A stretch of DNA of 39,510 nucleotides. Origin: a bacterium (GTDB lineage: Bacteria > Bdellovibrionota > Bacteriovoracia > Bacteriovoracales > Bacteriovoracaceae). The number at the start of each line of letters is the position of its first letter. The stretch's first letter is position 1. The position numbers and the translations under genes were made by a program. Location of the stretch: NCBI GenBank assembly GCA_030425045.1, contig JAUHVL010000032.1:1-39510 (forward strand). The letters run 5' to 3'. Positions 1 through 8,911 of the stretch are shown here, piece after piece. The notes beneath the pieces are model-generated. The model was not told the DNA's origin. It worked only from the letters and a program-made list of their open reading frames with translations, and ran no database searches.

Positions 1-1
1 G

Positions 2-1087
2 CCAAGTGGTTCTTCTGCCACTTCAGCAGGGGCCATCATCGCCAGTGGAGCGCATCTTCTTTATATGAGTGAGGGAACAAATATCGGTGCTGCGACTCCA
101 GTTCAAATGAGTGGCAATATTGGTGGTGAAGATAAAAAAGGTGAAAAGAAAGATAAAAAAGGTGAGCTGATCAAAATTGAACAAAATAATAGTCACTTGA
201 GAGCAAAGGCTATCAACGATCTAGTCGCTTTGGTGAAGAGTCTTTCCGAGGCCCATAACCGAAACCCCGAACCTTTTGCTGAGATGATTTCAAAAGCTAA
301 ATCCTATACGGCGAGAGAAGCGAGTGAGAAAAAATTAATTAATGGCCTCGCTGCGACTTTAGATGACCTTCAAAAACAAATTAATGGTAAACAGATTTAT
401 ATTCGTGGGGAAAATAAAATTCTCGATGTGAAAGCAAGTGTTAGCTGGATCGACTTCCCTATGGATTTAGGTCAAAGAATATTAGATATTTTTTCAAACC
501 CCTCCATGGCCTATATTTTATTTCTTCTCGGTGCGGCCTTGATTTACTTAGAGTTTCAAGCGCCAGGTGGAATTATTGCGGGCGCTCTTGGTGCTGTCTG
601 TTTGTTAATGGCCGGTATTGGTTTTCAAGTCCTCCCTCTCAATCTTGGAGCCTTGGCGCTCATCGTGCTTTCTCTGGTTCTTTTTGTCATAGAGATTTAT
701 GTTACGAGTTATGGCATCTTAAGTATTGCGGGGCTCGCAACGTTGGTTGCAGGCTCACTCTTTTTATTTAGAACAGATGATGCTTATCTTCACTTTTCAA
801 ATACTGTTGTCTTTAGCGCCGTTGCCGCTGTGGCGAGTTTCATCGGTATTATAGCGTGGCTCTTTTTAAAAGATCTCAAAAAATCAAACCACGCCAAATT
901 CAATGACGTTGAAGGTGAAAAAGCGACCGTATTAAAAGTTAATCAAAAATATGAAAACGAACTTTGGCAATACAAAGTAAAAGTTGCTGGAGAAGTATGG
1001 AAAGCTGAGAGCGAGAACGAATACAAAGAAAACGATCACGTTACGGTCTTACAGCAAAACCATGATAATTTAATTTTAAAAATTTAG
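2..1087 (+). CDS. NfeD-family membrane serine protease, 3' part (5' end outside window)
   Basis: The open frame runs in from the left edge (codons start at base 2), so the first in-frame ATG at 65 is internal and not the start. The segment before it reads [20 protein letters not shown]. This matches the ClpP-class region of NfeD proteases, where the Ser of the SAG motif (codon 23-25 here) is the expected nucleophile. A Lys-rich helical stretch and the typical '[16 protein letters not shown]' region follow. Four or five hydrophobic segments then occupy about 535-870, and a soluble C-terminal NfeD domain, an OB fold in the family, ends the protein. The slipin gene follows after 8 nt, the classic nfeD-stomatin pair. 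Known relatives cleave hydrophobic stomatin tails and are linked to membrane quality control. The N-terminal signal region cannot be seen. Confidence 0.9.
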   Translation, partial: PSGSSATSAGAIIASGAHLLYMSEGTNIGAATPVQMSGNIGGEDKKGEKKDKKGELIKIEQNNSHLRAKAINDLVALVKSLSEAHNRNPEPFAEMISKAKSYTAREASEKKLINGLAATLDDLQKQINGKQIYIRGENKILDVKASVSWIDFPMDLGQRILDIFSNPSMAYILFLLGAALIYLEFQAPGGIIAGALGAVCLLMAGIGFQVLPLNLGALALIVLSLVLFVIEIYVTSYGILSIAGLATLVAGSLFLFRTDDAYLHFSNTVVFSAVAAVASFIGIIAWLFLKDLKKSNHAKFNDVEGEKATVLKVNQKYENELWQYKVKVAGEVWKAESENEYKENDHVTVLQQNHDNLILKI

Positions 1088-1095
1088 GAGTTTAT

Positions 1096-1839
1096 ATGTT
1101 TCAATTACTAGGTCCCTTTATCGCTATTTTTGCCATTTTACTTTTTAATACGATAAAAATTTTAAAAGAGTATGAAAGAGCTGTGATCTTTCGACTCGGA
1201 CGTTTTACCGGGTTAAGAGGACCAGGATTAATCATCCTCATTCCTGGAATCGAGAAAATGGTCCGAGTGGATATGAGAACTGTCACCATGGATATCCCCT
1301 CTCAAGATATTATCTCTCGAGACAACGTAACCTTAAAAGTAAATGGTGTTGTGTATTTCAGAGTCCATAATGCTGAAAAAGCGATTATCGCGGTAGAAGA
1401 CTTCTACTCAGCTACAGCTCAAATCGCACAAACAACTTTGAGAACGGTTATTGGACAATACGAGCTCGATGAAATTTTACAACATCGAGACAAAATCAAT
1501 GAATCTCTTCAATCCATTTTAGACGAGCAAACAGAGCCTTGGGGAGTAAAAGTATCCGCCGTTGAAGTTAAGGCCATTGACCTTCCCATTGAAATGCAAA
1601 GAGCAATGGCAAAACAAGCCGAAGCAGAAAGAGATAAGAGAGCTAAAATCATTTCAGCTGAAGGTGAATTCGAAGCTTCTAAAAAACTCGCTGAAGCCGC
1701 TGAAGTTCTTCAATCTCAACCCTCAGCGATCACGCTTCGTTACCTCGATACGATGAAAGAGATTTCTCACGGAGAAGGAAAATCGACAACATTCTTCCCT
1801 CTTCCAGTGAATATCTTTGATAAGATCATGAAGAACTAA
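1096..1839 (+). CDS. Slipin/stomatin-like SPFH (band 7) membrane protein
   Basis: This 247-residue protein has one N-terminal hydrophobic anchor (about residues 2-20). The band-7 signature '[20 protein letters not shown]' follows, then an SPFH domain and an Ala/Glu-rich helix ('[20 protein letters not shown]') typical of slipin oligomerisation. Length and motif order match prokaryotic slipins. It lies 8 nt after the nfeD-type protease with its own Shine-Dalgarno (AGGAG before 1096), so the two are an operon. Family knowledge makes it a membrane microdomain scaffold and the probable substrate or partner of the upstream protease. No physiological role can be read from the sequence. Confidence 0.93.
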   Translation: MFQLLGPFIAIFAILLFNTIKILKEYERAVIFRLGRFTGLRGPGLIILIPGIEKMVRVDMRTVTMDIPSQDIISRDNVTLKVNGVVYFRVHNAEKAIIAVEDFYSATAQIAQTTLRTVIGQYELDEILQHRDKINESLQSILDEQTEPWGVKVSAVEVKAIDLPIEMQRAMAKQAEAERDKRAKIISAEGEFEASKKLAEAAEVLQSQPSAITLRYLDTMKEISHGEGKSTTFFPLPVNIFDKIMKN

Positions 1840-1847
1840 TCGTTTAA

Positions 1848-2510
1848 TTATGATAACTTTATTCTATCACCAGAAACAAATGCATAACATCGATCGATAA
1901 ATTCGAGATTGCCCTGATTGTAAACTATTCCACTATGATCAGGGCATCCATACAAGGGATATTTTAACTTCTTTGATTCTTTTTCTAAAACTTCGTTATA
2001 TCTTCTCGAATTTTTGTAGTGAGGAAAAAACTCGAAATTAACTAAGTTTAATGCTCTAAGGTCAGTCACATCTTCGTCGTTATCGTCACAATCAAATGAA
2101 GGATAACTTGCGGAGTTTATATTGGGAGTCATCAAGATGCCCCCGGCAGAAAGACCGGTTAAGACTCCTCCTGATTTTGCAAACTTTTTAAGCTTACCCA
2201 ATAACTTTGCTTTTCTTAGGTAGTACAAAAAGTAAAAAGTATTACCTCCACCTAAGTGAATGAGTTCGCTATGAAGAATCTCTTCTTTTAAGACGTCACT
2301 CATCTTAAAGTCGATAGGAGAAAAAAGAAACTTCTTCACCCCAAGCTTTTTAAAACTTTTCACAAACTCTCTAAAATCCTCTTCTGCTCCGTAGGATTGA
2401 GCTGGGATATAGGTGATTGTCGGAGATGAAGTATCAGTTAGCTCAACTGATAATTTATGAAGATGTAGGTTTTCACTTTCATGGCCCCCACCGTAAAAAA
2501 CAAGTTTCAC
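1848..2510 (-). CDS. Peptidase E-like (family S51) protein
   Basis: The 220-residue protein starts with GTG and opens with 'MKLVFYGGGHESEN'. It carries the S51 hallmarks: 'LGGGNTFYFL' near residue 87, the nucleophile elbow 'TGLSAGGI' with Ser121, and 'FFPHY' with His164 as the likely catalytic His. Salmonella PepE is an aspartyl dipeptidase with the same class I glutamine-amidotransferase-like fold. Cyanophycinase is a relative, but this protein has dipeptidase length. Its GTG start overlaps the stop of the upstream SelO-like gene by 4 nt (GTGA), so the two are translationally coupled. Substrate is unknown. Confidence 0.8.
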   Translation of the reverse strand: MKLVFYGGGHESENLHLHKLSVELTDTSSPTITYIPAQSYGAEEDFREFVKSFKKLGVKKFLFSPIDFKMSDVLKEEILHSELIHLGGGNTFYFLYYLRKAKLLGKLKKFAKSGGVLTGLSAGGILMTPNINSASYPSFDCDDNDEDVTDLRALNLVNFEFFPHYKNSRRYNEVLEKESKKLKYPLYGCPDHSGIVYNQGNLEFIDRCYAFVSGDRIKLS

Positions 2511-4345
2511 AACCCCTCGCGATGCTCTCTTACAATTTTCAACATGGACTTTAATAATTTAGGCCTACGAGGTTTTGCCGTCAAACTAAAAGGACCGCTA
2601 CTGGGATCAAAGTTTTGATACTCTGAAAACTCTTTCATGGTTTGATATACTTCATCGGGAGTCAGGGCAGGCTTAGCACTCATTACTTTATTAACAATTT
2701 TAGTAATCGAGTCTCCTGTTACACGGTCATAACGATTTATCACAGATGAGCGAACAAGGACTTCTAAAAGAATTTGCTGACTAGTAGTATCAAAGTATGA
2801 TGAAGTTTTTTCAATTAATGACCAATAAGACTTTTGAAACTTTCTTACCATTTTCTTTCTATAAGCATTAAGCTCTAAGTCTTCTTCTGTGGCGTAAGTA
2901 GACTGAATAATGCCAATGAATTCACTGACACTAATATTATTTCCTCTACTTAGATACAGTTGTGGTAACTCTCTAAGAATATCACGCATACAAAAGATGG
3001 CCGACCAGTTAATTCCATCTCCAACTTCATGCCTGCCATGTTTTGATTTAGCATGTTCGAAATAACAAAATGTTTTATAGAAACTATTCACTGTTTTCTT
3101 TTGGTACTTATATAAATACTCAATATGGTCTTCGTGATAACCAATTCTCGCGAGAAATAATTTTAACTTCTCTTCCTTATAAATCTTATCGAATTTTTTT
3201 AGAACAGGATGATTATCGTATTCTTTAATATTCTTTTTTTCTTTATTCTTTAAAAAGTCTACAAGCTGAATAAACGTCTGTACCGTATAACGACCTTTAG
3301 ATTTTTGCTCTTTAATAGTTGTAGAGTAACGATCATCATCATCAAAGCGGTACTCATGATGGAAAAGACCAAACTGTCTTACGGAACCATAATCAATGAT
3401 TCCCCCATCCATCAAGATATTATCTCCATCCCAGTCCATCCAACAGAAAATATAATCTGTCTCAAAACGTGCCACCAGCTTGGCAAATACCTCACACTCT
3501 TTTTTTAGAAAATAATTGTATTTACTTTTGGTTTTAGGAGCTTTTTCCCAAAGTTTATTCTTTCTTTGCCTTTCAATATAGTAATCCACCATACTCTTGA
3601 GAGCGTCGTAATTCCCTTGCTTGAGATGAGAGAACATATGACTAGGTCTGATAAGATTAGGATAGGCCCTAACTGTTATGGAAATATTTTTTGGATACTT
3701 GATGATTGCTAAAATGCGTTCTGTGGCCAGCTTATTTTGCCAAAAAATTTCTGAGAAAAAGAAAGAAGCGAGTCCTTCATCAAGTTCAGCATAACCACAA
3801 CCATAACTAATACTTGGATCACCTGTTTCAAAATACTTATTATAAATATGGGTCGCGGGTGATAATTTCGTAGCACCTGTTCCACAGCTCATCACATCGT
3901 ATGTGATCCCCTTACGCCCTTTAATATACCCATTCCAAATAGATCTACCATCACCACTAGTTTTACCTTGTTTATTGGGATGCTGCATTTGCAGATATCT
4001 TGTGGCCATATAGGTCTTTGGTTTGATTTCAGATTCAGGAAATTCTTTACCTTCCTCTTTGTCATATTCATTAATGATCACAATTGAAAATGTTTCATTT
4101 ATTTTTGCTTGTAACTCTGGCGTAAGAATTTCGGGATGATTCTTATCGATGAGTCCCATATCTTTTGCTAACTCAAAGTTAAATACTGCGACCTCTCCTC
4201 CAGGCCTTGAGCGAACTTGATATTCGACAACAGAATCAGAAACTTCTTTTTTAAGGGGGTGACTACCATCAATTTTATCAAATTTTTGATAGTCCCATTT
4301 AGCAGGTGACTTTTTTAAAGCAGATATTTTTTTACTAGTCATCAT
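2507..4345 (-). CDS. Divergent SelO/YdiU-family protein (protein AMPylator fold)
   Basis: By eye this ~612-residue protein follows the SelO pseudokinase order. It has 'SGDGRS' (SelO QLGDGRA), then 'SCGTGATKLSP' (SelO LKGAGPTPYS), 'DEGLASFFFSEI' (REFLxSEAM), 'TVRAYPNLIRPSHMFSHL' (RVAPSHLRFGHFEHF) and 'DGDNILMDGGIIDYG' (NTDNMSxLGLTIDYGP), followed by 'KGRY'. The two Arg, the Asp-Asn pair and the DYG Asp that serve nucleotide and metal binding in SelO are kept. The Lys of KGAG aligns with Cys. An insertion of about 25-30 residues follows that motif. SelO enzymes transfer AMP to proteins; activity here is unproven. The tandem ATG at 4345/4342 is preferred over the GTG at 4375, because a TATAAT lies between them. 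It is coupled to the downstream peptidase-E-like gene. Confidence 0.72.
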   Translation of the reverse strand: MMTSKKISALKKSPAKWDYQKFDKIDGSHPLKKEVSDSVVEYQVRSRPGGEVAVFNFELAKDMGLIDKNHPEILTPELQAKINETFSIVIINEYDKEEGKEFPESEIKPKTYMATRYLQMQHPNKQGKTSGDGRSIWNGYIKGRKGITYDVMSCGTGATKLSPATHIYNKYFETGDPSISYGCGYAELDEGLASFFFSEIFWQNKLATERILAIIKYPKNISITVRAYPNLIRPSHMFSHLKQGNYDALKSMVDYYIERQRKNKLWEKAPKTKSKYNYFLKKECEVFAKLVARFETDYIFCWMDWDGDNILMDGGIIDYGSVRQFGLFHHEYRFDDDDRYSTTIKEQKSKGRYTVQTFIQLVDFLKNKEKKNIKEYDNHPVLKKFDKIYKEEKLKLFLARIGYHEDHIEYLYKYQKKTVNSFYKTFCYFEHAKSKHGRHEVGDGINWSAIFCMRDILRELPQLYLSRGNNISVSEFIGIIQSTYATEEDLELNAYRKKMVRKFQKSYWSLIEKTSSYFDTTSQQILLEVLVRSSVINRYDRVTGDSITKIVNKVMSAKPALTPDEVYQTMKEFSEYQNFDPSSGPFSLTAKPRRPKLLKSMLKIVREHREGL

Positions 4346-4349
4346 CTCT

Positions 4350-4355
4350 ATTATA
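4350..4355 (-). promoter_or_regulatory. -10 box just upstream of the SelO-like start
   Basis: A perfect TATAAT lies on the minus strand only 4 nt before the tandem ATGATG. No convincing -35 sits at 16-18 nt. If used, transcription would begin at or within the first ATG and the mRNA would be leaderless. No Shine-Dalgarno is visible, which fits. Confidence 0.4.
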
Positions 4356-4413
4356 ACAAACAGAGTAAAACTCACTTAAAATGGTTTTTTTTTCCTATTA
4401 GATTCATTGACAT

Positions 4414-4437
4414 AAAAAAAACCCCACTAATGTGAGG
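4414..4437 (-). terminator. Rho-independent terminator of the L25 gene
   Basis: Read on the minus strand this is CCTCAC-ATTA-GTGGGG followed by eight T. The stem has six pairs (one G-U) and a 4-nt loop, directly downstream of the L25 stop. Confidence 0.9.
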
Positions 4438-4466
4438 CTTCTTAGCTATAACAATTTAATACTTGA

Positions 4467-5120
4467 TTAAGCTGCTTTCTTAGCTTCTTCTTCTGGAGCA
4501 CCTTCAACAGATTCGTCAGCATGAGTGTTAACCACCATTTCATCGACGTTTTCTGTCGTTTCTTCAGCTTCGACTTTAACGTGCTTACAAACCACACATA
4601 CTTTGTCGTCAGTCCAGTTAGCTTCTAATCCCGTTGGTAAAGTAATATCACTCCAATGAATATTTCCATTTACATCGAGCTCAGTTACATCAACTTCGAT
4701 ACTTTCAGGAATATCAGTAGGCATTCCTTTTACTGGAATTGTCCCTTCAATTGTTTGAAGTAGACCACCACTTTTCACACCAACAGCATTTCCAACGCAA
4801 GTTAGAGGTACTTCAATACTAATTTTTTCTTTTGCAGATAGTTTATGAAAAGAAACATGCATGATGTTTTTTCCAAGGTGATCGGTATCAACACAATCAA
4901 CAGAGATTAAATGTTTTTTTCCGTCTAACTCTAATTCAAAAATCTTTCCACCACTTCTATAAGCTTTGGTGAAATTCATTGAGTTAACAAAAACAGGGAT
5001 ACTCTCCATCCCTTTCCCGTAAATACATCCGGGGACTGTTCCTTGAGCACGATATTTATTCAATTCGCCTCGAGTATAACCGGTCTCTCTAGCTTCGGCC
5101 TTTAATACAAGATTAGACAT
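4467..5120 (-). CDS. rplY: 50S ribosomal protein L25/general stress protein Ctc
   Basis: From the chosen ATG the protein has 217 residues. It begins 'MSNLVLKAEARETGYTRGEL' and has the L25 N-terminal domain with 'GxVPGCIYGKG' and 'FHKLSAKEKISIEVPL'. A TL5/Ctc-type C-terminal beta domain follows ('VKGMPTDIPESIEVDVTEL', 'WTDDKVCVV'), and the tail is Glu-rich. It binds 5S rRNA in the large subunit. The open frame extends to 5183, but a strong AAGGAG lies 7-8 nt before the ATG at 5120, which decides the start. The peptidyl-tRNA hydrolase gene that often follows is absent. A clear terminator ends the unit. Confidence 0.95.
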   Translation of the reverse strand: MSNLVLKAEARETGYTRGELNKYRAQGTVPGCIYGKGMESIPVFVNSMNFTKAYRSGGKIFELELDGKKHLISVDCVDTDHLGKNIMHVSFHKLSAKEKISIEVPLTCVGNAVGVKSGGLLQTIEGTIPVKGMPTDIPESIEVDVTELDVNGNIHWSDITLPTGLEANWTDDKVCVVCKHVKVEAEETTENVDEMVVNTHADESVEGAPEEEAKKAA

Positions 5121-5228
5121 ACACACTCCTTGTGTCTTTTGGCAGTTTCGCCTATCTATTGTAGCACGTCCGTAAAAAATCAAACCGGAGGAAAAATCAT
5201 CCCCATCAATTATAAGAATAGTCAGTTA

Positions 5229-6548
5229 TTAAAAGAGATCCTCAACTCCCCAACGTACATAGAATGAATCACGAGGATCTGAACTGAAATTAAACTCTGC
5301 CTCTCGTCTCTCTTTAACCGTCATATAATAAGGAAGTGTGAAAGCATCAATAATATGTTTGAACTCTACCATATGGTAATTTGCTTCCTTGGTTCCACTT
5401 AATTTTACTTTACCGTTAAGGAAGCTATTAATTCTTCTTTTATAGATACGATCATCTTTATACATATTAAACGTTCGATTTGCTGCTGTCATAAGAGCTT
5501 GAAAACGATCATCTCTATTATTGGTACTATACTTATCGTAATTTCTTGTTCCCGGAGAACAGTCTTCAATTTTATCATCGTCATGAGAGATATTTGGATC
5601 ATCAACACAAAGGTTGTATCCACTAATAACGGTATTAATCCTCTCACCTAGTTCTAAATTAATAAACTTAATGAGTAACTCGAGATCAGCATAATTAAAA
5701 GAATACTTACTCCAAAGCCTTGCTGTAACAGCTTGGTAAAAGCCACCATAACCGTAAGTAAAAAGCTCATCATACTGCTCTTCAGACCAATAAGGATGTA
5801 ATTGTCTCTCCATGAGTTCATACTTTCCACCACCAATTGAAACAGGCCATCTCATTCTAAGGAAACCTTCGTAACCTCTTCGAGAAGGACGCTCACCTCT
5901 TGCGTAATGTCTTTTAAATAACTTTCTAACTGCTTTTGGTAATGTTGAGTTAAGCATATTAATAGCAACGGTCTCGTATTCTTTTTGAAAACGCTTGGCC
6001 CTAAAGTACTCTAAGTTAAACAGAATATTTGCGTGAGCACCTTTTGGATAAAAAGTTAAATGATGGGTTCCAATCAGCATCGAACGCTGAGAAATTTCAA
6101 CGGGGTAACTATCCCATGCGAGAGAGTAAGTATTTGTGTTATCTAAAACATAATTTAAGGCCGTCACAAAAAGTTTATCTTCGTGCCATGGCTTAGTGAG
6201 GTCCGCCTTTAGCCCTTGATTGATCCAAAACCTTTTCATTGTGTCTTGGCTATACATCTCACGAACACGATTTCCTTTCTCGTCAGTAATATGCATGGTC
6301 GCACTATGCTGAAGAACCGGCAGCCCATGCTTTCTTGCAAAAATCCATCTGGCAGCGATAGCGGCATCGGCACAATCTGTGGCCATATCGTGTTTTTCAA
6401 AAAAATCGAAATTCTCTTCAGAGAAGGCGACCTCAAACCAATCACTGTAACGGTTTTCCCATTCCCAGCTCCATTGATTTCTCACTTCCCAAAGTTTAGC
6501 TTGGGTAGACATTGATATTATTAAAAGTAAAAAGACTATAAAGCGCAC
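5229..6548 (-). CDS. Secreted protein of unknown function, possible transglutaminase-like fold
   Basis: The 439-residue product starts with GTG preceded by AAGGA and has a clear signal peptide (MRFIVFLLLIISMSTQA). After it comes 'TDCADAAIAARWIFARKHGLPV'. This resembles the Cys-helix of transglutaminase/papain-like folds (G-x-C-x-D-x-A...GxPA), and a possible His follows in 'GTHHLTFYP'. That resemblance is weak and by eye only. The remainder is rich in aromatic and charged residues with no domain I recognise. Only one further Cys pair ('NLCVDDP', 'EDCSPGT') is seen. It stands alone, downstream of a promoter region shared with the divergent GbsR-type regulator. Confidence 0.7.
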   Translation of the reverse strand: MRFIVFLLLIISMSTQAKLWEVRNQWSWEWENRYSDWFEVAFSEENFDFFEKHDMATDCADAAIAARWIFARKHGLPVLQHSATMHITDEKGNRVREMYSQDTMKRFWINQGLKADLTKPWHEDKLFVTALNYVLDNTNTYSLAWDSYPVEISQRSMLIGTHHLTFYPKGAHANILFNLEYFRAKRFQKEYETVAINMLNSTLPKAVRKLFKRHYARGERPSRRGYEGFLRMRWPVSIGGGKYELMERQLHPYWSEEQYDELFTYGYGGFYQAVTARLWSKYSFNYADLELLIKFINLELGERINTVISGYNLCVDDPNISHDDDKIEDCSPGTRNYDKYSTNNRDDRFQALMTAANRTFNMYKDDRIYKRRINSFLNGKVKLSGTKEANYHMVEFKHIIDAFTLPYYMTVKERREAEFNFSSDPRDSFYVRWGVEDLF

Positions 6549-6632
6549 AGGCCCATCCTTATTAGTAGTGTTTTAACCATCTCCTTATATCGCAACGCAT
6601 TACAAATAGGTTATTTTTAGTAATATTTACAT

Positions 6633-6647
6633 GTACTTAACAAGTAC
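6633..6647. promoter_or_regulatory. Inverted repeat GTACTT-AAC-AAGTAC, candidate operator
   Basis: A perfect 6-bp inverted repeat with 3-nt spacer lies in the 224-nt divergent region between the secreted-protein gene and the regulator. A second inverted repeat, GTTTTG-N7-CAAAAC, lies at 6653-6671. Binding is inferred from symmetry and position only. Confidence 0.35.
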
Positions 6648-6728
6648 GGGTCGTTTTGCTCCGGTCAAAACTTAGATAAATTACTGATTTTTAGTTCTTT
6701 TATTTAGACAGATGAAGACCACAGCTTT

Positions 6729-6743
6729 AATATCTCAGATATT
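6729..6743. promoter_or_regulatory. Palindrome AATATCT-C-AGATATT upstream of the regulator gene, candidate autoregulatory operator
   Basis: A perfect 7-bp inverted repeat with a 1-nt centre sits about 30 nt before the ATG at 6773. MarR/GbsR-type dimers bind such short palindromes near their own promoters. I see no second exact copy before oleC. Confidence 0.4.
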
Positions 6744-6772
6744 TCATTTTTGTAATAAATAGAATAATTGTG

Positions 6773-7417
6773 ATGAATCGTGAGTTTATAGAACCAGAAC
6801 TACTCAATGAAATTCCTGCCTTCGAGGAATTTTTAAAGAGAATGGGCCTCAAAAGAATTGAGGGTGCTGTTTATGGTCTCCTCACTCTTTCGAGTCGTCC
6901 TCTAAGCTCTGAAGAAATTGAACAAACATTAAACTTGTCTCAAAGTGCTGTCAGCATGGCCTTGAAAACTCTTACCTATTATGGGGCCGTTGAAACCATG
7001 CGAGAGCGAGAGAAAAAAGGCCAAGTTCACCAAGCCAAGGAAGACTCTATTTCAATTGTTGCTACCGTTTTTAAAAAACGAGAGCAAGAGGCCATTGAAG
7101 AGTTTAAAAATATGGCCCAACGATCACAAAACCTAATCAAAAACAAAGATGACCAACGTTATCGTCGTCTGAGCTCAATCGTCACCACTTGTGAAATGGC
7201 CGAAGTCGTAATGAATTTTGTTATAAAAGTTGCTAGTAAGAATATCACTGATCAACACCGAGATATTGTTGCGAAGCTGCCAAAGATGCTCGATGCCATT
7301 TTATTCTCAGAGAAGCTAGAAGCTGGAGGACAAATGGCCTTGGATATAACCACTCAACTTGCCTCAAAATTTTTAAAAGATCGATTTAAATTGAAGGGAG
7401 AAAACTCTGATGCCTAA
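6773..7417 (+). CDS. GbsR/MarR-type winged-helix transcriptional regulator
   Basis: This protein of about 214 residues has a winged helix near residues 30-85: 'GLLTLSSRPLSSEEIEQTLN' then 'SQSAVSMALKTLTYYGAV' as the recognition helix. A long helical C-terminal half for dimerisation follows. Helix order and length fit the GbsR group of the MarR superfamily. The GTG at 6770 is also possible; I chose the adjacent ATG. No Shine-Dalgarno is seen. Its 3' end overlaps the ketosynthase start by 8 nt, so it heads the KS-ACP-FAD-oleA-oleB operon. It is the obvious candidate regulator of that operon. The effector is unknown; Bacillus GbsR senses choline, which need not apply here. Confidence 0.85.
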   Translation: MNREFIEPELLNEIPAFEEFLKRMGLKRIEGAVYGLLTLSSRPLSSEEIEQTLNLSQSAVSMALKTLTYYGAVETMREREKKGQVHQAKEDSISIVATVFKKREQEAIEEFKNMAQRSQNLIKNKDDQRYRRLSSIVTTCEMAEVVMNFVIKVASKNITDQHRDIVAKLPKMLDAILFSEKLEAGGQMALDITTQLASKFLKDRFKLKGENSDA

Positions 7418-8639
7418 TAAACAAAGAATTGTCATCACTGGAATTGGCTTAACTGCTCCTAATGGTAATAACCTTAGTGAATTTAGAGGAGCTCTCCTAG
7501 AAGGAAAAAGTGGATTACAGGCGAAAGAAATTCGTCACATGGGAACTAAAGCTGCTGGGCTTTGTGACTTTGATGAATTTCGTTACCAAAAAAGAAAGAC
7601 AAGAAAACGTGGTACTCGAGCGGGATCAATTGGAATTTACTGTGCTCATCAAGCAATTCTCGATGCCGAAATCGATTGGAATACCGTTGATAAAGATCAA
7701 ATAGGAATCTATGTCGGGATAACTGAACATGGTAACGTGGAAACAGAAAATGAAATCCACGAGCTCTACCAAAATGAACTCAACACGGATTTTTGGTCTC
7801 ACCATCACAACCCTAGAACGGTTGCCAATGCCCCAGCTGGAGAAATATCTCTTAACCTAGGTGTAACAGGACCCGCATATACTATAGGAGCGGCCTGTGC
7901 CGCTGGAAATATGGGACTAATTCACGGAGTACAAATGCTCAGGGCCGGTGAAGTTGATTTGGCCATCGCAGGAGGTATCAGTGAATCTCCCGCGACATTT
8001 GGCATTTTTGCTGCCTTCAATTCCCAAGGAGCTTTGGGCTCTCATGAGAATCCTGAACTTTCTTCAAGACCTCTAGATAAAAATAGAAATGGTATCACTA
8101 TTTCAGAGGGTGGCTGTCTTTACATTCTTGAAAGGTTAGAAGACGCCCAAAAGAGAAATGCAAAAATCTATGGTGAGGTTGCCGGTTACGCCGTCAATAG
8201 TGACGCCAGTGATTTTGTTCTTCCCAACTCCGAACGCCAAACAGAATGTATTCATAAGGCCTTAAAAAATGCCGAGCTCAGTGCAAATGATATCGATATC
8301 GTAAATATGCATGCTACGGGAACCAACCAGGGTGATATTCAAGAGTGTAAGGCGATTAATAATGTTTTTAAGGGAACAAGTGCTCATATCAACGCAACCA
8401 AAGCACTTATTGGTCACTGTATGGGCGCTGCAGGTTCACTAGAGTTAGCCGGAAATATTCCAAGCTTTGAAGATTCGATGGTTCATGGAACCTACAATAT
8501 TGATGAGCTCGATGAGGAATGTGCCATGGACAATCTTGTTATTGGCGCTCCTGTAAAAAAAGAAGTTAAAACTATTTTAAATAATAGCTTTGGCATGCTC
8601 GGTATTAATAGCAGTTTAATCATTAAAAAATATATCTAG
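7410..8639 (+). CDS. Beta-ketoacyl-ACP synthase, FabF/KAS II-like
   Basis: The 409-residue condensing enzyme has all three catalytic residues at FabF-like positions: Cys163 in 'IGAACAAG', His301 in 'NMHATGT' and His336 in 'LIGHCMGAAG', with Lys331 before it. The N-terminus 'VITGIGLTAPNG' is typical. The C-terminal glycine-rich loop reads 'NNSFGMLGIN' instead of the usual NSFGFGGxN. It therefore should catalyse decarboxylative condensation with malonyl-ACP. It is followed after 9 nt by its own ACP gene and lies in a secondary-lipid operon, so it is probably a specialised synthase and not the housekeeping FabF. Its substrate chain is unknown. Confidence 0.92.
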   Translation: MPNKQRIVITGIGLTAPNGNNLSEFRGALLEGKSGLQAKEIRHMGTKAAGLCDFDEFRYQKRKTRKRGTRAGSIGIYCAHQAILDAEIDWNTVDKDQIGIYVGITEHGNVETENEIHELYQNELNTDFWSHHHNPRTVANAPAGEISLNLGVTGPAYTIGAACAAGNMGLIHGVQMLRAGEVDLAIAGGISESPATFGIFAAFNSQGALGSHENPELSSRPLDKNRNGITISEGGCLYILERLEDAQKRNAKIYGEVAGYAVNSDASDFVLPNSERQTECIHKALKNAELSANDIDIVNMHATGTNQGDIQECKAINNVFKGTSAHINATKALIGHCMGAAGSLELAGNIPSFEDSMVHGTYNIDELDEECAMDNLVIGAPVKKEVKTILNNSFGMLGINSSLIIKKYI

Positions 8640-8648
8640 GAGAAAAAA

Positions 8649-8897
8649 ATGGATACAGCAGAAGTAAGACAAAAAGTTTTAGACATCATTGCCGATGTGG
8701 CCCTCGATGATGACTTATCTGATTTGGATGATAGCGTTGCTTTAAGAGAGCAGCTAGATCTTGATAGCATGGACTTTTTAGATATTGTGATGGAGCTAAA
8801 GAAGCGTCACAAGATTGAAGTTCCTCAAGAGGACTATCCTCAGCTTGCTAGTATGCAATCATGTGTTGACTACCTTACGCCAAAATTTAATCAATAA
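8649..8897 (+). CDS. Acyl carrier protein
   Basis: This acidic 82-residue four-helix carrier has the phosphopantetheine motif 'LDLDSMDFLDIV', with Ser40 as attachment site (DSM replaces the more common DSL). A good AGGAG precedes the ATG. It sits between the ketosynthase and the FAD oxidoreductase, so it most likely carries the chain that both enzymes act on. A dedicated ACP beside a KS is a hallmark of specialised fatty-acid or polyene pathways; housekeeping acpP usually neighbours fabG/fabF in a fab cluster. Confidence 0.93.
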   Translation: MDTAEVRQKVLDIIADVALDDDLSDLDDSVALREQLDLDSMDFLDIVMELKKRHKIEVPQEDYPQLASMQSCVDYLTPKFNQ

Positions 8898-8911
8898 AAC
8901 TCGAGAAGATT

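Noticed and set aside
65-1087. Start of the nfeD-type gene at ATG 65
   Set aside because: The frame is open to the window edge and the upstream residues match the protease active-site region, so the gene is truncated by the window and 65 is internal.
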